Assembly (NCBI GenBank): GCA_020061585.1
Contig: JAGUXX010000118.1
Span: 1-64,000 of the forward strand
DNA from: Betaproteobacteria bacterium
Lineage (GTDB): Bacteria > Pseudomonadota > Gammaproteobacteria > Burkholderiales > Thiobacillaceae
DNA: 64,000 nt
Direction: 5' to 3'
Shown here: positions 19,228-29,670 of the stretch, in pieces
Layout of the letters: every line of letters begins with the position of its first letter
Numbering within the stretch: the first letter of the stretch is position 1
Translations under genes and position numbers: made by a program
The notes under the pieces: generated by a model
Told to the model about the DNA's origin: nothing
Database searches by the model: none
Seen by the model: only the letters and a program-made list of their open reading frames with translations

Positions 19228-19947
19228 TCACCAGGACAGTTGCTCCAGCCAGTCCGCCAGCATCCGGGTTCCGGCCGCACGCAGGCCGGAGCCGACTTCT
19301 TGGCTCTGCGCACGCAGGGCCGGGATGTCGATGCCGGCGGCGGACAGCTCGCAGGTGTGGCCGATCAACCATTGCTCGATGCGGCGGCTATCCGCCTCGG
19401 CGTGGAACTGGAGCGCCAGGACGTTGCTGCCCAGGGAGAAGGCCTGGTTCTCGTAAATTTTGCTGCTGGCCAGAAGTTGCGCGCCTTGCGGCAGGTCGAA
19501 GGTGTCGCCGTGCCAGTGCAGCACCGGCTGCGAAGCAAGCGCGGCGACGCTGGAGCGCGCTCCAGCGTCGGTGAGGCGGATGCCGCTCCAGCCAATTTCC
19601 TTCTTGCCACCGGGATAGACGCGAGCGCCAAGCGCCGACGCGATAAGCTGCGCACCGAGACAGATGCCCAAGGTGGGGCACCCCGCTACCAGGCGATTTT
19701 TCAGCGCCAGGAGTTCTTCCTTGAGGAACGGATAACGCTCTGTTTCGTAAACCCCGATGGGGCCACCCAGGATTACAGCAAGGTCGGCCTCCCGCATGGA
19801 ATCCGCAAGATCGTCGATACCGGCGTCCAGGGTGGATACCGTCCACCCCCGTTGCGTCAGCACTTCGCCAAAAATGCCAGTATCTTCGAAGGCCATATGG
19901 CGGATGACTGCCACACGGCGGGGTGTCATTGGATTGACCATTGCCAT
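19228..19947 (-). CDS. class I glutamine amidotransferase (GMP synthase-like)
   Basis: GCPTLGICLGAQLIASALGARVYPGG...LHWHGDTFDLPQGAQLLASS...LQFHAEAD. Confidence 0.88.
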   Translation of the reverse strand: MAMVNPMTPRRVAVIRHMAFEDTGIFGEVLTQRGWTVSTLDAGIDDLADSMREADLAVILGGPIGVYETERYPFLKEELLALKNRLVAGCPTLGICLGAQLIASALGARVYPGGKKEIGWSGIRLTDAGARSSVAALASQPVLHWHGDTFDLPQGAQLLASSKIYENQAFSLGSNVLALQFHAEADSRRIEQWLIGHTCELSAAGIDIPALRAQSQEVGSGLRAAGTRMLADWLEQLSW

Positions 19948-20298
19948 TCTCCCTGCTTGAAAAAAAAGATAAGTTGCGCCTAGCGGCATTCGCCCGTCAT
20001 GAAAGCGGAAGCGCGGTACGGATGCCTTGACTTCGATCAGTGCGGGGGATGTGGCAACCGGAAGGTGCCGGCGGCGACGGGCGTCCAACGACCATTTTTT
20101 GAATCCACCATGTTCCTTCATAGCGACTGTTGTTCATCCCTTCGCCACCTCGCCTCATCGGCCACGATGGCCGACGGCCTGTTGCGCTTCGGCGTGGTCG
20201 CACAGCCCAACAAGCACGGCCCCCCAATCCTTTTTCGCTGACGTAGCAGTGACCGCGCCCCGGCGTGGGTTCCATCCATTTTCAGGCGAAGAAGGGCC

Positions 20299-21468
20299 AT
20301 GAACACTCACACCATTCAATTTGCTTCCGCGACCACGTGGCCTCCCGTTTCCGACGTCGATCCCATCGTCGGCGGCCGTGTCGAACTGCAACTCCTCACT
20401 ACCCTCAAGTGCAACCTGAAATGCAGCTATTGCTCGCTGGGCGTAGGCGAGGTGCTCGGCACCCAGACCGAGCTGAAATACGACATCGACCAACTCACCG
20501 CCTTCGTCGACAAGCACCTGCGCGACAAGGAGGTCTATGTCACATTCTATGGCGGCGAGCCGACGCTGAACCGGGCCATGATGGAAAACGTCATGCGCCG
20601 TTTTCCGGAATTCCGTTTCCAGTTGCAGACCAACGGCACGCTGTTGGACAGCCTGCCCGACTGGATGCTGCACCGGCTGTCCAATATCCTGGTTTCCATC
20701 GACGGCGGCGAGCAGACCACCGATGGCTATCGTGGGCGTGGTGTCTGGCGCCAGGTGCTGAAGAACGTGGCGCACGTGGGCGACCGCCTCGGCGGCAGTT
20801 TCACCGCGCGGGTGACCTGGGGCCACCCCGACACCGGTTTCGAGGAACTCGACGACCTCGCCGAATCGTTCGATTACCTGTAGTGGCAGTTCGTCGCCGA
20901 CGAGCAGTATTTCGCGGATTCGCTGGACAAGCGCAAAGCCGTTCTGGTCCAACTCATCGACAAGTTCTTCCGCCGCACCGACAAGCTCTACCCGCTGATT
21001 CCGATCATGGGCATGGTGCGCAACAAGGTGTTGCCCAACCGCGCCGTGGAGCGCTATGACGGCCGCACCCAGTGCCGCGTCTCCACCCACCTGATCAACG
21101 TCATGCCGGACGGCAAGATCTTTCCCTGCCCGGACATGATGTACGCGCCCGCCATGCAGATGGGCGAGATTCAGGGCAACTGGCTACAGAAAAGCCCGCT
21201 GCAACCGCATCCCGACATGCACTGCGCCGCCTGCGAGGCCTATGCCTGGTGTCGCGGCAACTGCATGAAGAACCTTTACCTGGGCTATGTTAAGAAGGAC
21301 GAACGCCACCGGGTCAACGTGGTCGAGCCGATCTGCGAACTGGTCCGCTTCATGGGCCGCGAGATCGACCGCCACGACCCGCACGCCTGGTTCGCCCAAG
21401 CCGCGCTGCCGGTGCGCAAGCAACTGATCGACGCGGAGGTTTACGAGTACGTCGAGATCATGCCGTGA
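20299..21468 (+). pseudogene. radical SAM/SPASM protein interrupted by in-frame TAG (20881-20883)
   Basis: CNLKCSYCS rSAM motif, then SFDYL*WQFVADEQYFADSL... continuing in the same frame to SPASM-like C-terminal cysteines (CPDMMYAP, CAACEAYAWCRGNC). Confidence 0.85.
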
Positions 21469-21489
21469 GCATGGCCTTGCCGGCGGGGC

Positions 21490-22881
21490 TCATTCTGCCG
21501 CGTCGGCGAGGCCGTATTGCTTCAGTTTTTTCCATAGCGTTGTGCGCGACATGCCCAGTCTTCTCGCGGTCTCCGCGCGGTTTCCCCCGCTTTCCCGAAG
21601 CGCCCGCGACAATATTTCCCTTTCATTGCCGCCTTGCTCGGGCGGGGCGCGATAGTAGTGGTGCACGAGGCTGGAGGAGGGCACCCGCGCGGATTCCGCC
21701 CGTGAATCGGCGATCACATGCCCGGATTCCCGCACTTCGGGCGGCAGATGATGCGGCAGCACGGTCGTTCCATCCGCATGCACCAGGGCATATTCGAGCG
21801 CATTCGCCAGTTCCCTGACATTGCCCGGCCAGTCATGGGCGCGGAGGGCGTCCAGCGCCTCGGCGGACACCTGGATGTCGCGCCCCTGATGGCGGCCGCG
21901 TATGTTGGCGAGCAGGGGATGCACCAGCAGCGGAATATCCTCCCGCCGTTCGCGCAGGGCGGGCACATGCAGGGGAAGCACGCGCAGCCGGTAATAAAGG
22001 TCCGCCCTGAATTCTCCGTTGCGCACCATGGCGGGCAGGTCGCGGTGCGTCGCCGCGATGATCCGGACATCGACCTTGCGTGTCTGGTTCTCGCCCAACC
22101 GTTCGATTTCCCGTTCCTGCAATACGCGCAACAGCTTGACCTGGACGCTCAGCGGCACCTCGCCGATCTCGTCGAGCAGCAGCGTGCCGCCGTGGGCGGC
22201 TTCGAATCGCCCCTCGCGTGCCGTCGCCGCGCCGGTGAACGCCCCGCGGGCATGGCCGAACAATTCGCCTTCAAGCAACTGCTCCGGAAACGCCGCGCAA
22301 TGCACCCGCAGATAAGGCCCCTTGGAACGACTCGAATTGTCGTGCAGCGCGCGGGCGACCAGTTCCTTGCCGGTGCCGCTCTCGCCTGTGATGAGCACGC
22401 TCGCCTCGCTCGCCGCCGCGCGGAGGATCTGATTGAAAAAATCCTGCATCAGCGCGCCGTGCCCCACCAGACCGCCCAACTGCAAACGCTCGCTGGCCGC
22501 CTCTTCGAGGCGTAATTCCTGGGTGCGGTCGCGCAAGACCACGGCACAGTAGGCGAAGTCGGCATCGGAAGGCAGCACCATCGCCCACATGCGCAACGGC
22601 ACCAGTTCGCCGTCCGGCCGCTGGATCACGAGATCCTGAACCAGTTTTTCCTCGTTCATGCTCGCCATCAACGTGCAGTTACCTTCCTTCTCGCAATTCC
22701 GGGCGCAGGCGGTGCCCTGGAACAGGCCGGGGCAGAGCCGGTTCAGAATCTCGTCGTTGCGCCTGCCCAGCATTTGCCGCGCCGCTTCGTTGACCGCCAC
22801 GACATGGCGCCGCTGGTCAAGGAAAAGGATGCCTTCTTCAAGGTTGTCGAGGAAATGCGTCAATCCCGCCAAGGTGATCAT
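21490..22881 (-). CDS. PAS-domain sigma54-dependent transcriptional activator
   Basis: GESGTGKELVARALHDNS, GAFTGA, Fis-type HTH at C-terminus. Confidence 0.93.
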   Translation of the reverse strand: MITLAGLTHFLDNLEEGILFLDQRRHVVAVNEAARQMLGRRNDEILNRLCPGLFQGTACARNCEKEGNCTLMASMNEEKLVQDLVIQRPDGELVPLRMWAMVLPSDADFAYCAVVLRDRTQELRLEEAASERLQLGGLVGHGALMQDFFNQILRAAASEASVLITGESGTGKELVARALHDNSSRSKGPYLRVHCAAFPEQLLEGELFGHARGAFTGAATAREGRFEAAHGGTLLLDEIGEVPLSVQVKLLRVLQEREIERLGENQTRKVDVRIIAATHRDLPAMVRNGEFRADLYYRLRVLPLHVPALRERREDIPLLVHPLLANIRGRHQGRDIQVSAEALDALRAHDWPGNVRELANALEYALVHADGTTVLPHHLPPEVRESGHVIADSRAESARVPSSSLVHHYYRAPPEQGGNEREILSRALRESGGNRAETARRLGMSRTTLWKKLKQYGLADAAE

Positions 22882-22998
22882 CCATGCTGCTCCGCAATGT
22901 TCATTGTGAACGCAAGGTTAACGTCATCATTGAACGGTGGCAATGCATCGAAAGTCTTTCGCTGTTGGTAACGTATTGATTTTTCTTAAAATATATTG

Positions 22999-23015
22999 TG
23001 GCACGGTTCGTGCTT
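22999..23015 (+). promoter_or_regulatory. sigma54 -24/-12 promoter
   Basis: TGGCACGGTTCGTGCTT; close to TGGCAC-N5-TTGCW; divergent to sigma54 activator. Confidence 0.6.
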
Positions 23016-23070
23016 TAGATGTTTTGTCCAGTTAGACATCCTCTCCGCAACCGACAAAGGAAACAACGCC

Positions 23071-23325
23071 ATGAAATCAGCCAAACTCGCCCTTGCTCTG
23101 ACCGCCATCACTTTGCTGTCCTCGCCAGCTATCGCCGGTGTGATTGAAGACCCTCTGCTGGTCAGCTTTGAACGTGACATGAACTATGAGGCATCGCGGC
23201 AGCCATCGCGACCGCTGGTGCGGGAGGAGATCGACCCGCTGGTCGAGGCATTGCGTGCCGCGCTGAGCAACCCGGTCAAGCCGGAACCCCACCAGGGTGC
23301 GGCGGTCGGTCGCAATGGGGGTTGA
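23071..23325 (+). CDS. small secreted protein, hypothetical
   Basis: MKSAKLALALTAITLLSSPAIAG signal peptide; AAAGGAAAC upstream. Confidence 0.65.
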   Translation: MKSAKLALALTAITLLSSPAIAGVIEDPLLVSFERDMNYEASRQPSRPLVREEIDPLVEALRAALSNPVKPEPHQGAAVGRNGG

Positions 23326-23357
23326 ACCCGGCTTTGCGGTTTGTCAAATCTTCGTAA

Positions 23358-23371
23358 TTGACCGACATCAA
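23358..23371 (+). promoter_or_regulatory. FNR/DNR-type box
   Basis: TTGACCGACATCAA (TTGAC-N4-ATCAA). Confidence 0.6.
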
Positions 23372-23481
23372 TCACGACCGCGCATTGCCTCGCTATAAAG
23401 AACCAGCAGGAAACAGCCCGCTCTCGAAGCATGGGACCGGGCTGCTCCGCACCTCCACTCGCTCACCTGAAGGTACAAACC

Positions 23482-23853
23482 ATGTCCACTCCCACTCTGT
23501 ACCAGCGTCTCGGTGGCTACGACGCCATCGCCGCTGTCTGTGCTGATCTGATCTCCCGCCTCCGTGCCGACACCCAGTTGGGCCGTTTCTGGGCCAACCG
23601 CGGCGAGGATGGCATCAAGCGGGAATACCAGTTGCTGGTTGATTTCATATGCAATGCCGCCGGCGGTTCGATGTACTACACCGGCCGGGACATGATCCTT
23701 ACGCACAAGGGCATGCGCATCAGCACCAGCGACTGGGATGTTTTCATGGGCCATCTGAACGCTACCCTGGATCACTTCACAGTACCGGCCGCCGAGCGGG
23801 CTGATGTGGTGAACTTCGTGCAGTCGACACGCGGCGACATGGTGGAGTGCTGA
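23482..23853 (+). CDS. group 1 truncated hemoglobin
   Basis: LYQRLGGYDAIAAVCADLISRL...GGSMYYTGRDMILTHKGMRIS. Confidence 0.9.
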   Translation: MSTPTLYQRLGGYDAIAAVCADLISRLRADTQLGRFWANRGEDGIKREYQLLVDFICNAAGGSMYYTGRDMILTHKGMRISTSDWDVFMGHLNATLDHFTVPAAERADVVNFVQSTRGDMVEC

Positions 23854-23914
23854 ATCACCGACTGCCGGACCTCCGCTTCGGGCAGCAAAGATTCCACGCT
23901 GCAAACCCGGCCCC

Positions 23915-24697
23915 GTGAGCGAAAGTGATTCCAGCCTGAATTCACCGCGCCGCCGCTATGTTCGGCGTGCGCACGCACGGGCACAACCAAAGCGACAGCC
24001 CGATACCGAGACGTTGGCAGGCCGTATGCGCCAGTTCCAGTTATTCGCCCACCTGTCGGCGGACATCATGCTGGAATTGGCGGCCGAGGCTCGTGTGCTG
24101 GAATATCGAGCCGGGGAATATCTTTGGCGTCAGGGCGAACAGAATCATCGCGTGCTGTTCATCGAACAGGGCCTGGCGATTGCATCGAGACAGGTTCGCG
24201 AGGGCGTGAGCCGCACCTATGGATTGTTTGGCCCGGGTGACTCCATGGGCATACACGCCATCTGGGCCGGCATGAGCTACCCAACCGACGCGCTGGTGCT
24301 CAGCGATGGTTTGACGGCCATCCAGCTCAATACCTCAGCCCTGGTTCAATGCGCGCAGCGGAAATCCGAGCTGGCCGAACCTTTGCTGGTGGAAATTGGA
24401 CGCTTCACCGAATCCTTCATCCGAAAGATCGACATTGTCAGCGCTGGCACTGTGCCGCAGCGCGTGGCTGCGTTGATGAGCATGTTGATGGCGCGCCATG
24501 GCATCGTGAAAGGGGAGAACGAGGCGCGTCTGCCGTTCAGGCTGACGCTGGAACAGATCAGCTCCATTGTCGACAGCCGGCTCGAAACCGTGGCCCGTGT
24601 GCTCGCCGCGTGGAAGCGCCAGAGTTGGTTGCGCATCGATGCCGATGGATTTCATTTTGGGCAGTTGGATCGACTGGCTGCGCTGCTCGCGGATTGA
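23915..24697 (+). CDS. Crp/Fnr family transcriptional regulator
   Basis: cNMP-like domain plus HTH LTLEQISSIVDSRLETVARVLAAWKRQ; no N-terminal Cys cluster. Confidence 0.88.
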   Translation: MSESDSSLNSPRRRYVRRAHARAQPKRQPDTETLAGRMRQFQLFAHLSADIMLELAAEARVLEYRAGEYLWRQGEQNHRVLFIEQGLAIASRQVREGVSRTYGLFGPGDSMGIHAIWAGMSYPTDALVLSDGLTAIQLNTSALVQCAQRKSELAEPLLVEIGRFTESFIRKIDIVSAGTVPQRVAALMSMLMARHGIVKGENEARLPFRLTLEQISSIVDSRLETVARVLAAWKRQSWLRIDADGFHFGQLDRLAALLAD

Positions 24698-25019
24698 CCT
24701 GGGAGGGTTCCGCGCAATGACCGGTTGCCCCGGTTCTTCCCGGAACACCTATCCCCGCTGGCGATATGCGCTTCAGATTCCGTTGTTTGAGCGGATCAAC
24801 AAATTCCGGCGAGAGAGAGGCCTTGTTACCCGAGGTTTGCCGCGTCTATCAAAGGCGGCTTCCCAATGGAGAAGCTTGCCACACGTTTCAGGTGGGTTGG
24901 CGGCATGGCCATGCGGTTACCGCGCGGCTTCACGCCAGAGTCAAAGCGCAAATATCCCGCCAACCAGAATTACTTCACCACGGTATGTCAAGAAGCTTTA
25001 AGAACGCCAACAAGACAAG

Positions 25020-25033
25020 TTGACTCCAATCAA
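25020..25033 (+). promoter_or_regulatory. FNR/DNR-type box upstream of FadL-like gene
   Basis: TTGACTCCAATCAA. Confidence 0.55.
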
Positions 25034-25102
25034 GGTTATTTCAGCTGTCCAAAGGGCTAATAAGTTCCCGACAATAAAAATCACAACGTTTTTCCTGTTG
25101 CA

Positions 25103-26383
25103 TTGAAAAGCTGTCATGGGGGGCTGAAAGTGCGATTGCTCGTTCGTCAAATAGGGCTTATCTGGCTGTTTCCACTCGCCGCGCAGGCGAGCAACGGCCT
25201 TAACCTGATCGGCTACGGCGCCGAATCGGTGGCGCTTGGCGGCGCCGATGTGGCAATCGCCAGTGACACCCTCGCCCTCAACACCAATCCGGCCGGCATT
25301 GCGCGTTTGGGGCCACGGGCGATGGATATTCACAATGCGCTCGCGCATGCCCTCGATGTTTCACATGCGGATGGTTTCGGCAACGACACGTCTGTCTCCA
25401 ATCGTTTCATTCCAGTCGGCGGTTTCGGCTATGTGCGCCGGCCGGAAGGCTCGGACTGCGCCTGGGGTGTGGCCTTTTTTGGCCAAGGCGGCGCGGGTTT
25501 TGTTTACGAGAATCTGAATACCCTGTTCGGCAGCGTCGACGAATTGTCCTCGCAGGTCCGCATCGCCCGCCTGAGTCCCGGTGTCGCCTGTGAAACGGCA
25601 AGCGGCATCCATATCGGCGCGGCGCTTGCCCTGAACTACGCGGACATCGAGCAGAAGATCTTTCCCGGCACGTCAGCCGGGCCTTTCTTCGGCTCGGATA
25701 TCAAGGGAGCGCATGGCTGGGGTGCTACCGTCAAGCTCGGCATCCTCGCGGCACTCTCGGACACGGTGACCCTGGGCGCCAGCTATACGCCCAAGGTCAA
25801 GCTCCTCTTGCGCGGCGGCCGTTTGATCTCCAATCAGACCGCGGCGGGGCGCGGCTATGTGACCTACCATGATGTCGAAATCGACGGCATGGCGCTCCCC
25901 AATGAGGCCAGCCTGGGGATCGCCTGGCGTTTTCATCCGGACTGGCAGCTTGCGACGGAACTGACCTGGCTCGACTGGTTCGATGCCGCGACCCGCTCCA
26001 CCCTCAATGCCAGCCGCCCCGACAACCCCGTCGCGCCACCGATTTCCATCACTTCAACCCTGGACTGGCGTGACCAGATTGCGCTGGCGATCGGCCTGAT
26101 CTGGCGATATTCGCCGGAAACCACCGCATTCGCCGGCGTCAACATCGCGCGCAACCCGATTCCCGCCGAACATCTCAGCCCCTTGCTGGCGCCAATAGGC
26201 GAACGTCACCTGACCTTCGGCATGAAGCGCGCACTGAACCGGGACTGGCACCTCAGTTTGGCGACGGAATACCAGTTTCGCAACACGGTGACCTATACCA
26301 ATCCGGAGTTGCCGCTGGGTTCGAACGCCACCGCGCGCAACGAGAGCGTGGCCGTGCACGCCATGTTCAGCAAGCGATGGTAG
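25103..26383 (+). CDS. OmpP1/FadL family outer membrane protein
   Basis: ASNGLNLIGYGAESVALGGADVAIASDTLALNTNPAGIARLG; start may be downstream GTG near 25130. Confidence 0.85.
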   Translation: MKSCHGGLKVRLLVRQIGLIWLFPLAAQASNGLNLIGYGAESVALGGADVAIASDTLALNTNPAGIARLGPRAMDIHNALAHALDVSHADGFGNDTSVSNRFIPVGGFGYVRRPEGSDCAWGVAFFGQGGAGFVYENLNTLFGSVDELSSQVRIARLSPGVACETASGIHIGAALALNYADIEQKIFPGTSAGPFFGSDIKGAHGWGATVKLGILAALSDTVTLGASYTPKVKLLLRGGRLISNQTAAGRGYVTYHDVEIDGMALPNEASLGIAWRFHPDWQLATELTWLDWFDAATRSTLNASRPDNPVAPPISITSTLDWRDQIALAIGLIWRYSPETTAFAGVNIARNPIPAEHLSPLLAPIGERHLTFGMKRALNRDWHLSLATEYQFRNTVTYTNPELPLGSNATARNESVAVHAMFSKRW

Positions 26384-29300
26384 GCCTCGCAAAACTGGCG
26401 CCCCCCTCGGCCGCGGGTCTCGTCCCGCGTCCGCGTTTGTTCGCTCGGCTCGATGAAACTGCCGACCAGCGGCTGGCATGGATCGCCGCCCTCGCTGGCG
26501 CCGGCAAGACCTCCCTTGCGGTGAGCTGGCTTGCAGCACACGACTTGCATTCGATCTGGTACCGGGTGGATGCCGACGACAAGGATGCCGCCAATTTCTT
26601 CCACTACCTTGCGCTCGCCGCCAGGAAATACGGCGTGGATTTGCCGCATCTGACACCTGAGTACCTGCCGGGCCTGCCGACCTTCGCCCGGCGTTTCTTC
26701 AGAACATTGTTCGCGGCGCTGCCAGGGTCATTTGTCCTGGCTCTCGACAACTACCAGGAAACTGGCGACGAAGCGCCCCTGCATCTGTTGCTGGCCATCG
26801 CGGCGGAAGAACTGCCATCCGGCGGGAGGCTGCTGGTGATCAGCCGGCGGGGACCGCCGCCCGTGTTGACCAGAACGTTCACGCGCGCGGTACTGCTGGA
26901 CGATGGCGACCTGCGTTTCACACAAGCTGAAACCGGTACGCTGCTCGAACATCTCGATATCGGAGACGCGCAACAGGTGCAAGCGGCCACTGATGGCTGG
27001 GCCGCCGGCATTATTCTCACCGCGCGCGCGGTGAGCACCGGCGCAAATCCAATCGAGGCAGGCCAGATACCGCGGGCGGTACTTGATTTCATCGCTGCCG
27101 AGATATTCGACACATTGCCCGCCGATTGGCGCGACTTTCTGTTGCGGATGGGCCTGTTCCCGCTGGTCACCGAGACATTTTGCGTCGCGATGACGGGTAA
27201 CAACCAAGGCATGGACTGGCTCGCCGAATTGCATCGCGCGCATCTGTTCGTGACGCCGCAGGCCCAGGACGAGCGGGCCTACGAGTTCCATCCCCTGTTG
27301 CGCGCCTTCCTCGCGCATCGCCTGGAGGCCGGGCTGGCTGCCGCCGTGCGTGGCGATTATTTGCGCCAAAGCGCGGCGGTATTGGAGCAGGCCGGCATGA
27401 TCGAGCCCGCGGTCGAGGCATGGGCGCGCGCGCGCGACTGGACGGCGCTCGGCCGCCTGATCTGCCTGCAGGCGCCTGTCTGGCTCGCAAGCGGCCGGCA
27501 TGCTTCCGTGCTGGCATGGATCGAGCGTCTCCCCGCGCAAGTGTGTGAAGCTTCACCCTGGCTCGTCTTCTGGTCAGCCACCTGTCGAGCGCTGACCGAT
27601 CTCGCTGGCGCGCGCGCCGATTTCGAACACGCCTATGCCGCGTTCAAGGCCGCTGCCGACCTATCCGGCCGGTGGCTATGCTGGGCCGGCATCGCGGAAA
27701 CCTACCTGTTCGGCTGGGATAGCCTGGCCGGCTTCGATCCCTGGATCGAGGAGCTCGAATCCCTGCTCGCACAGCAGCGGGAATTCCCCTCACCCGAAGT
27801 CGAGGCGCGGGTCTTGTCCGGGGCGGTGGCGCTGGCCTTTCGGCGCCCCGAACATCCGTTGCTGCCAATCTGGGCCGAGCGCGCGTTGAACCTGATTCGC
27901 ACCCGGCAGGTCCAGCCGCACACGGCCATGCTGGCCCACTTCGCCGGGGTCTATCACATGTGGCGGGGCCACACTTACGGCATGGATGCCGTGCTGGAGG
28001 TGGTGCGGGTGGTCGCCACCCCGATGACCCCGCTCGGGCGCATCCTGATGGGCATGCTGGATCTGGTATCAGCCAATTTCCAGGGCGACGCCGCCAGGAT
28101 GGAAACGGCATTTTCCGCCGCGATGGAGGAGGCGCGGGAACACGGCATCCATCTGCTGGATGTGTCGCTGATCCAGAACATGGGACTCGCGGCGCTGGCG
28201 CGCGGCGACGCGGACCGGCTCGAAGCCCTGATTCACATGACCTGGCCCGCGCTGTTGCCGGACCGTTGGTTGGAGTCGTCCGCGCATATCTATCAGCAGG
28301 CCGGACTGGCTTTGCTGCGCGGTGACCACGCTGGCGCCAGGGCCTGGGCGATCAAGGCGTTCGGGCTGGTCAGCATGGGAGGAATCCCGCACTGGGTGTC
28401 GCATTTGCGCCTCTTCATGGCCCGCCTGGAAATCCTTGAAGGCAAGGGGGAGTCGGTCGTTGGCGAGCTGGAGTCCATCGTTGCCGATGCCCGCATCACG
28501 GGCTGCGATCTTTATCTGGCCGCGGCGCTGCTGAGTCTGGCCGCGCTGCGGCTCGAAACGGGTGATCACGCGACGGCGGCCGGTATGTTGCGCGAAGCGC
28601 TGGCCCTCGGCGCGCACTGGAACTACGGCCACCTGTTCCTCTATGCGGCGCCGGATGTGGAAAGCCGTCTGTGTGCTTTCGCCCTCGAAATGAACATCGA
28701 ACCCTGCTATGTAAAACGCCTGATCAGGCAGCGCGGCCTGCTGCCACCCGAGAATGCCGACGAATGCTGGCCCTGGACGGTGCGCGTGTTCACGCTTGGC
28801 GGCTTCCGCCTGCTGTTGAACGGAGAGGCATTCGTCTCGGTCGGCAAACCGCAGAAGAAACCACTCGAACTGCTCAAGGCACTTGTCGCCCAAGGCCCCT
28901 CCGGCGCGGTGGCGCGCAATCTTGCCGCGTTGCTCTGGCCCGACGCGGAGGGGGAAACCTTGAAGAAAACCCTGGATATCACGCTGCATCGATTGCGCAA
29001 GCTGCTTGGTGGCGACAATGCTGTGCTGCTCCAGGAAGGCAAACTCTCGCTTAATCCGAAGATATGTTGGTGCGATGTCTGGGTTTTCGAACGCATGGCC
29101 GAGCGGGTTATCTCAAGTCTGCAAGCGCCGGTGCACGCTGCCGATGTCGTCAAATCCGCATCGGCGCGCGCATTACACCTGTTCAACGGCGCCTTTCTTG
29201 CCACTGAAGAAGATTCAGCCTGGTTGCTCCCCGCCCGTGACCACGCCTTGAGCCGCTTCCAGCGGCTCATCGCCGGCCTGGGACGTCACCATGAGCAGAC

Positions 29301-29523
29301 CGGCAATTGGGAGGCGGCCGGCGATCTTTATCGGCGAGGCCTGGAGCAAGACAATCTGAATGAATTCTTCTATCGCCGCCTGATCTTCTGCCTGCAAAAA
29401 CAGAACCGGCATACCGAGGCTTTGTGTGTCTATCGGCGTTGCCGGGAACTGCTGTCCATCGTTCTCGGCGTTGCGCCATCGGCCGAGACGGAATCCCTCA
29501 TCCGGCTTTCGCGCGAAGGCTGA
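26377..29523 (+). CDS. large MalT-like ATPase with C-terminal BTAD/SARP-type domain
   Basis: Walker A AALAGAGKTSLAVSWL; C-terminus VRVFTLGGFRLLLNGEAF...LLKALVAQ...LLWPDAEGETLKKTLDITLHRLRKLLGGDNAVLL. Confidence 0.85.
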   Translation: MVGLAKLAPPSAAGLVPRPRLFARLDETADQRLAWIAALAGAGKTSLAVSWLAAHDLHSIWYRVDADDKDAANFFHYLALAARKYGVDLPHLTPEYLPGLPTFARRFFRTLFAALPGSFVLALDNYQETGDEAPLHLLLAIAAEELPSGGRLLVISRRGPPPVLTRTFTRAVLLDDGDLRFTQAETGTLLEHLDIGDAQQVQAATDGWAAGIILTARAVSTGANPIEAGQIPRAVLDFIAAEIFDTLPADWRDFLLRMGLFPLVTETFCVAMTGNNQGMDWLAELHRAHLFVTPQAQDERAYEFHPLLRAFLAHRLEAGLAAAVRGDYLRQSAAVLEQAGMIEPAVEAWARARDWTALGRLICLQAPVWLASGRHASVLAWIERLPAQVCEASPWLVFWSATCRALTDLAGARADFEHAYAAFKAAADLSGRWLCWAGIAETYLFGWDSLAGFDPWIEELESLLAQQREFPSPEVEARVLSGAVALAFRRPEHPLLPIWAERALNLIRTRQVQPHTAMLAHFAGVYHMWRGHTYGMDAVLEVVRVVATPMTPLGRILMGMLDLVSANFQGDAARMETAFSAAMEEAREHGIHLLDVSLIQNMGLAALARGDADRLEALIHMTWPALLPDRWLESSAHIYQQAGLALLRGDHAGARAWAIKAFGLVSMGGIPHWVSHLRLFMARLEILEGKGESVVGELESIVADARITGCDLYLAAALLSLAALRLETGDHATAAGMLREALALGAHWNYGHLFLYAAPDVESRLCAFALEMNIEPCYVKRLIRQRGLLPPENADECWPWTVRVFTLGGFRLLLNGEAFVSVGKPQKKPLELLKALVAQGPSGAVARNLAALLWPDAEGETLKKTLDITLHRLRKLLGGDNAVLLQEGKLSLNPKICWCDVWVFERMAERVISSLQAPVHAADVVKSASARALHLFNGAFLATEEDSAWLLPARDHALSRFQRLIAGLGRHHEQTGNWEAAGDLYRRGLEQDNLNEFFYRRLIFCLQKQNRHTEALCVYRRCRELLSIVLGVAPSAETESLIRLSREG

Positions 29524-29670
29524 TCGCCGCAAACCGCTCAAGCCCTGGTCCGGGCCGCCTCGGAGCATGCCTCGAATACCTTAACGAATCGGTAGGTTAT
29601 CCGTAGGCAAGACGCGTCCATAACGTCAATACGAGGATTGTTCCTCGTAGACAACGTAAAGGAGGCCATC

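Noticed and set aside
19999-20241. 80-aa Cys-containing ORF before the radical SAM gene as a peptide (RiPP) precursor
   Set aside because: No convincing ribosome binding site, no leader/core organisation, composition looks like chance; the rSAM gene itself is interrupted.
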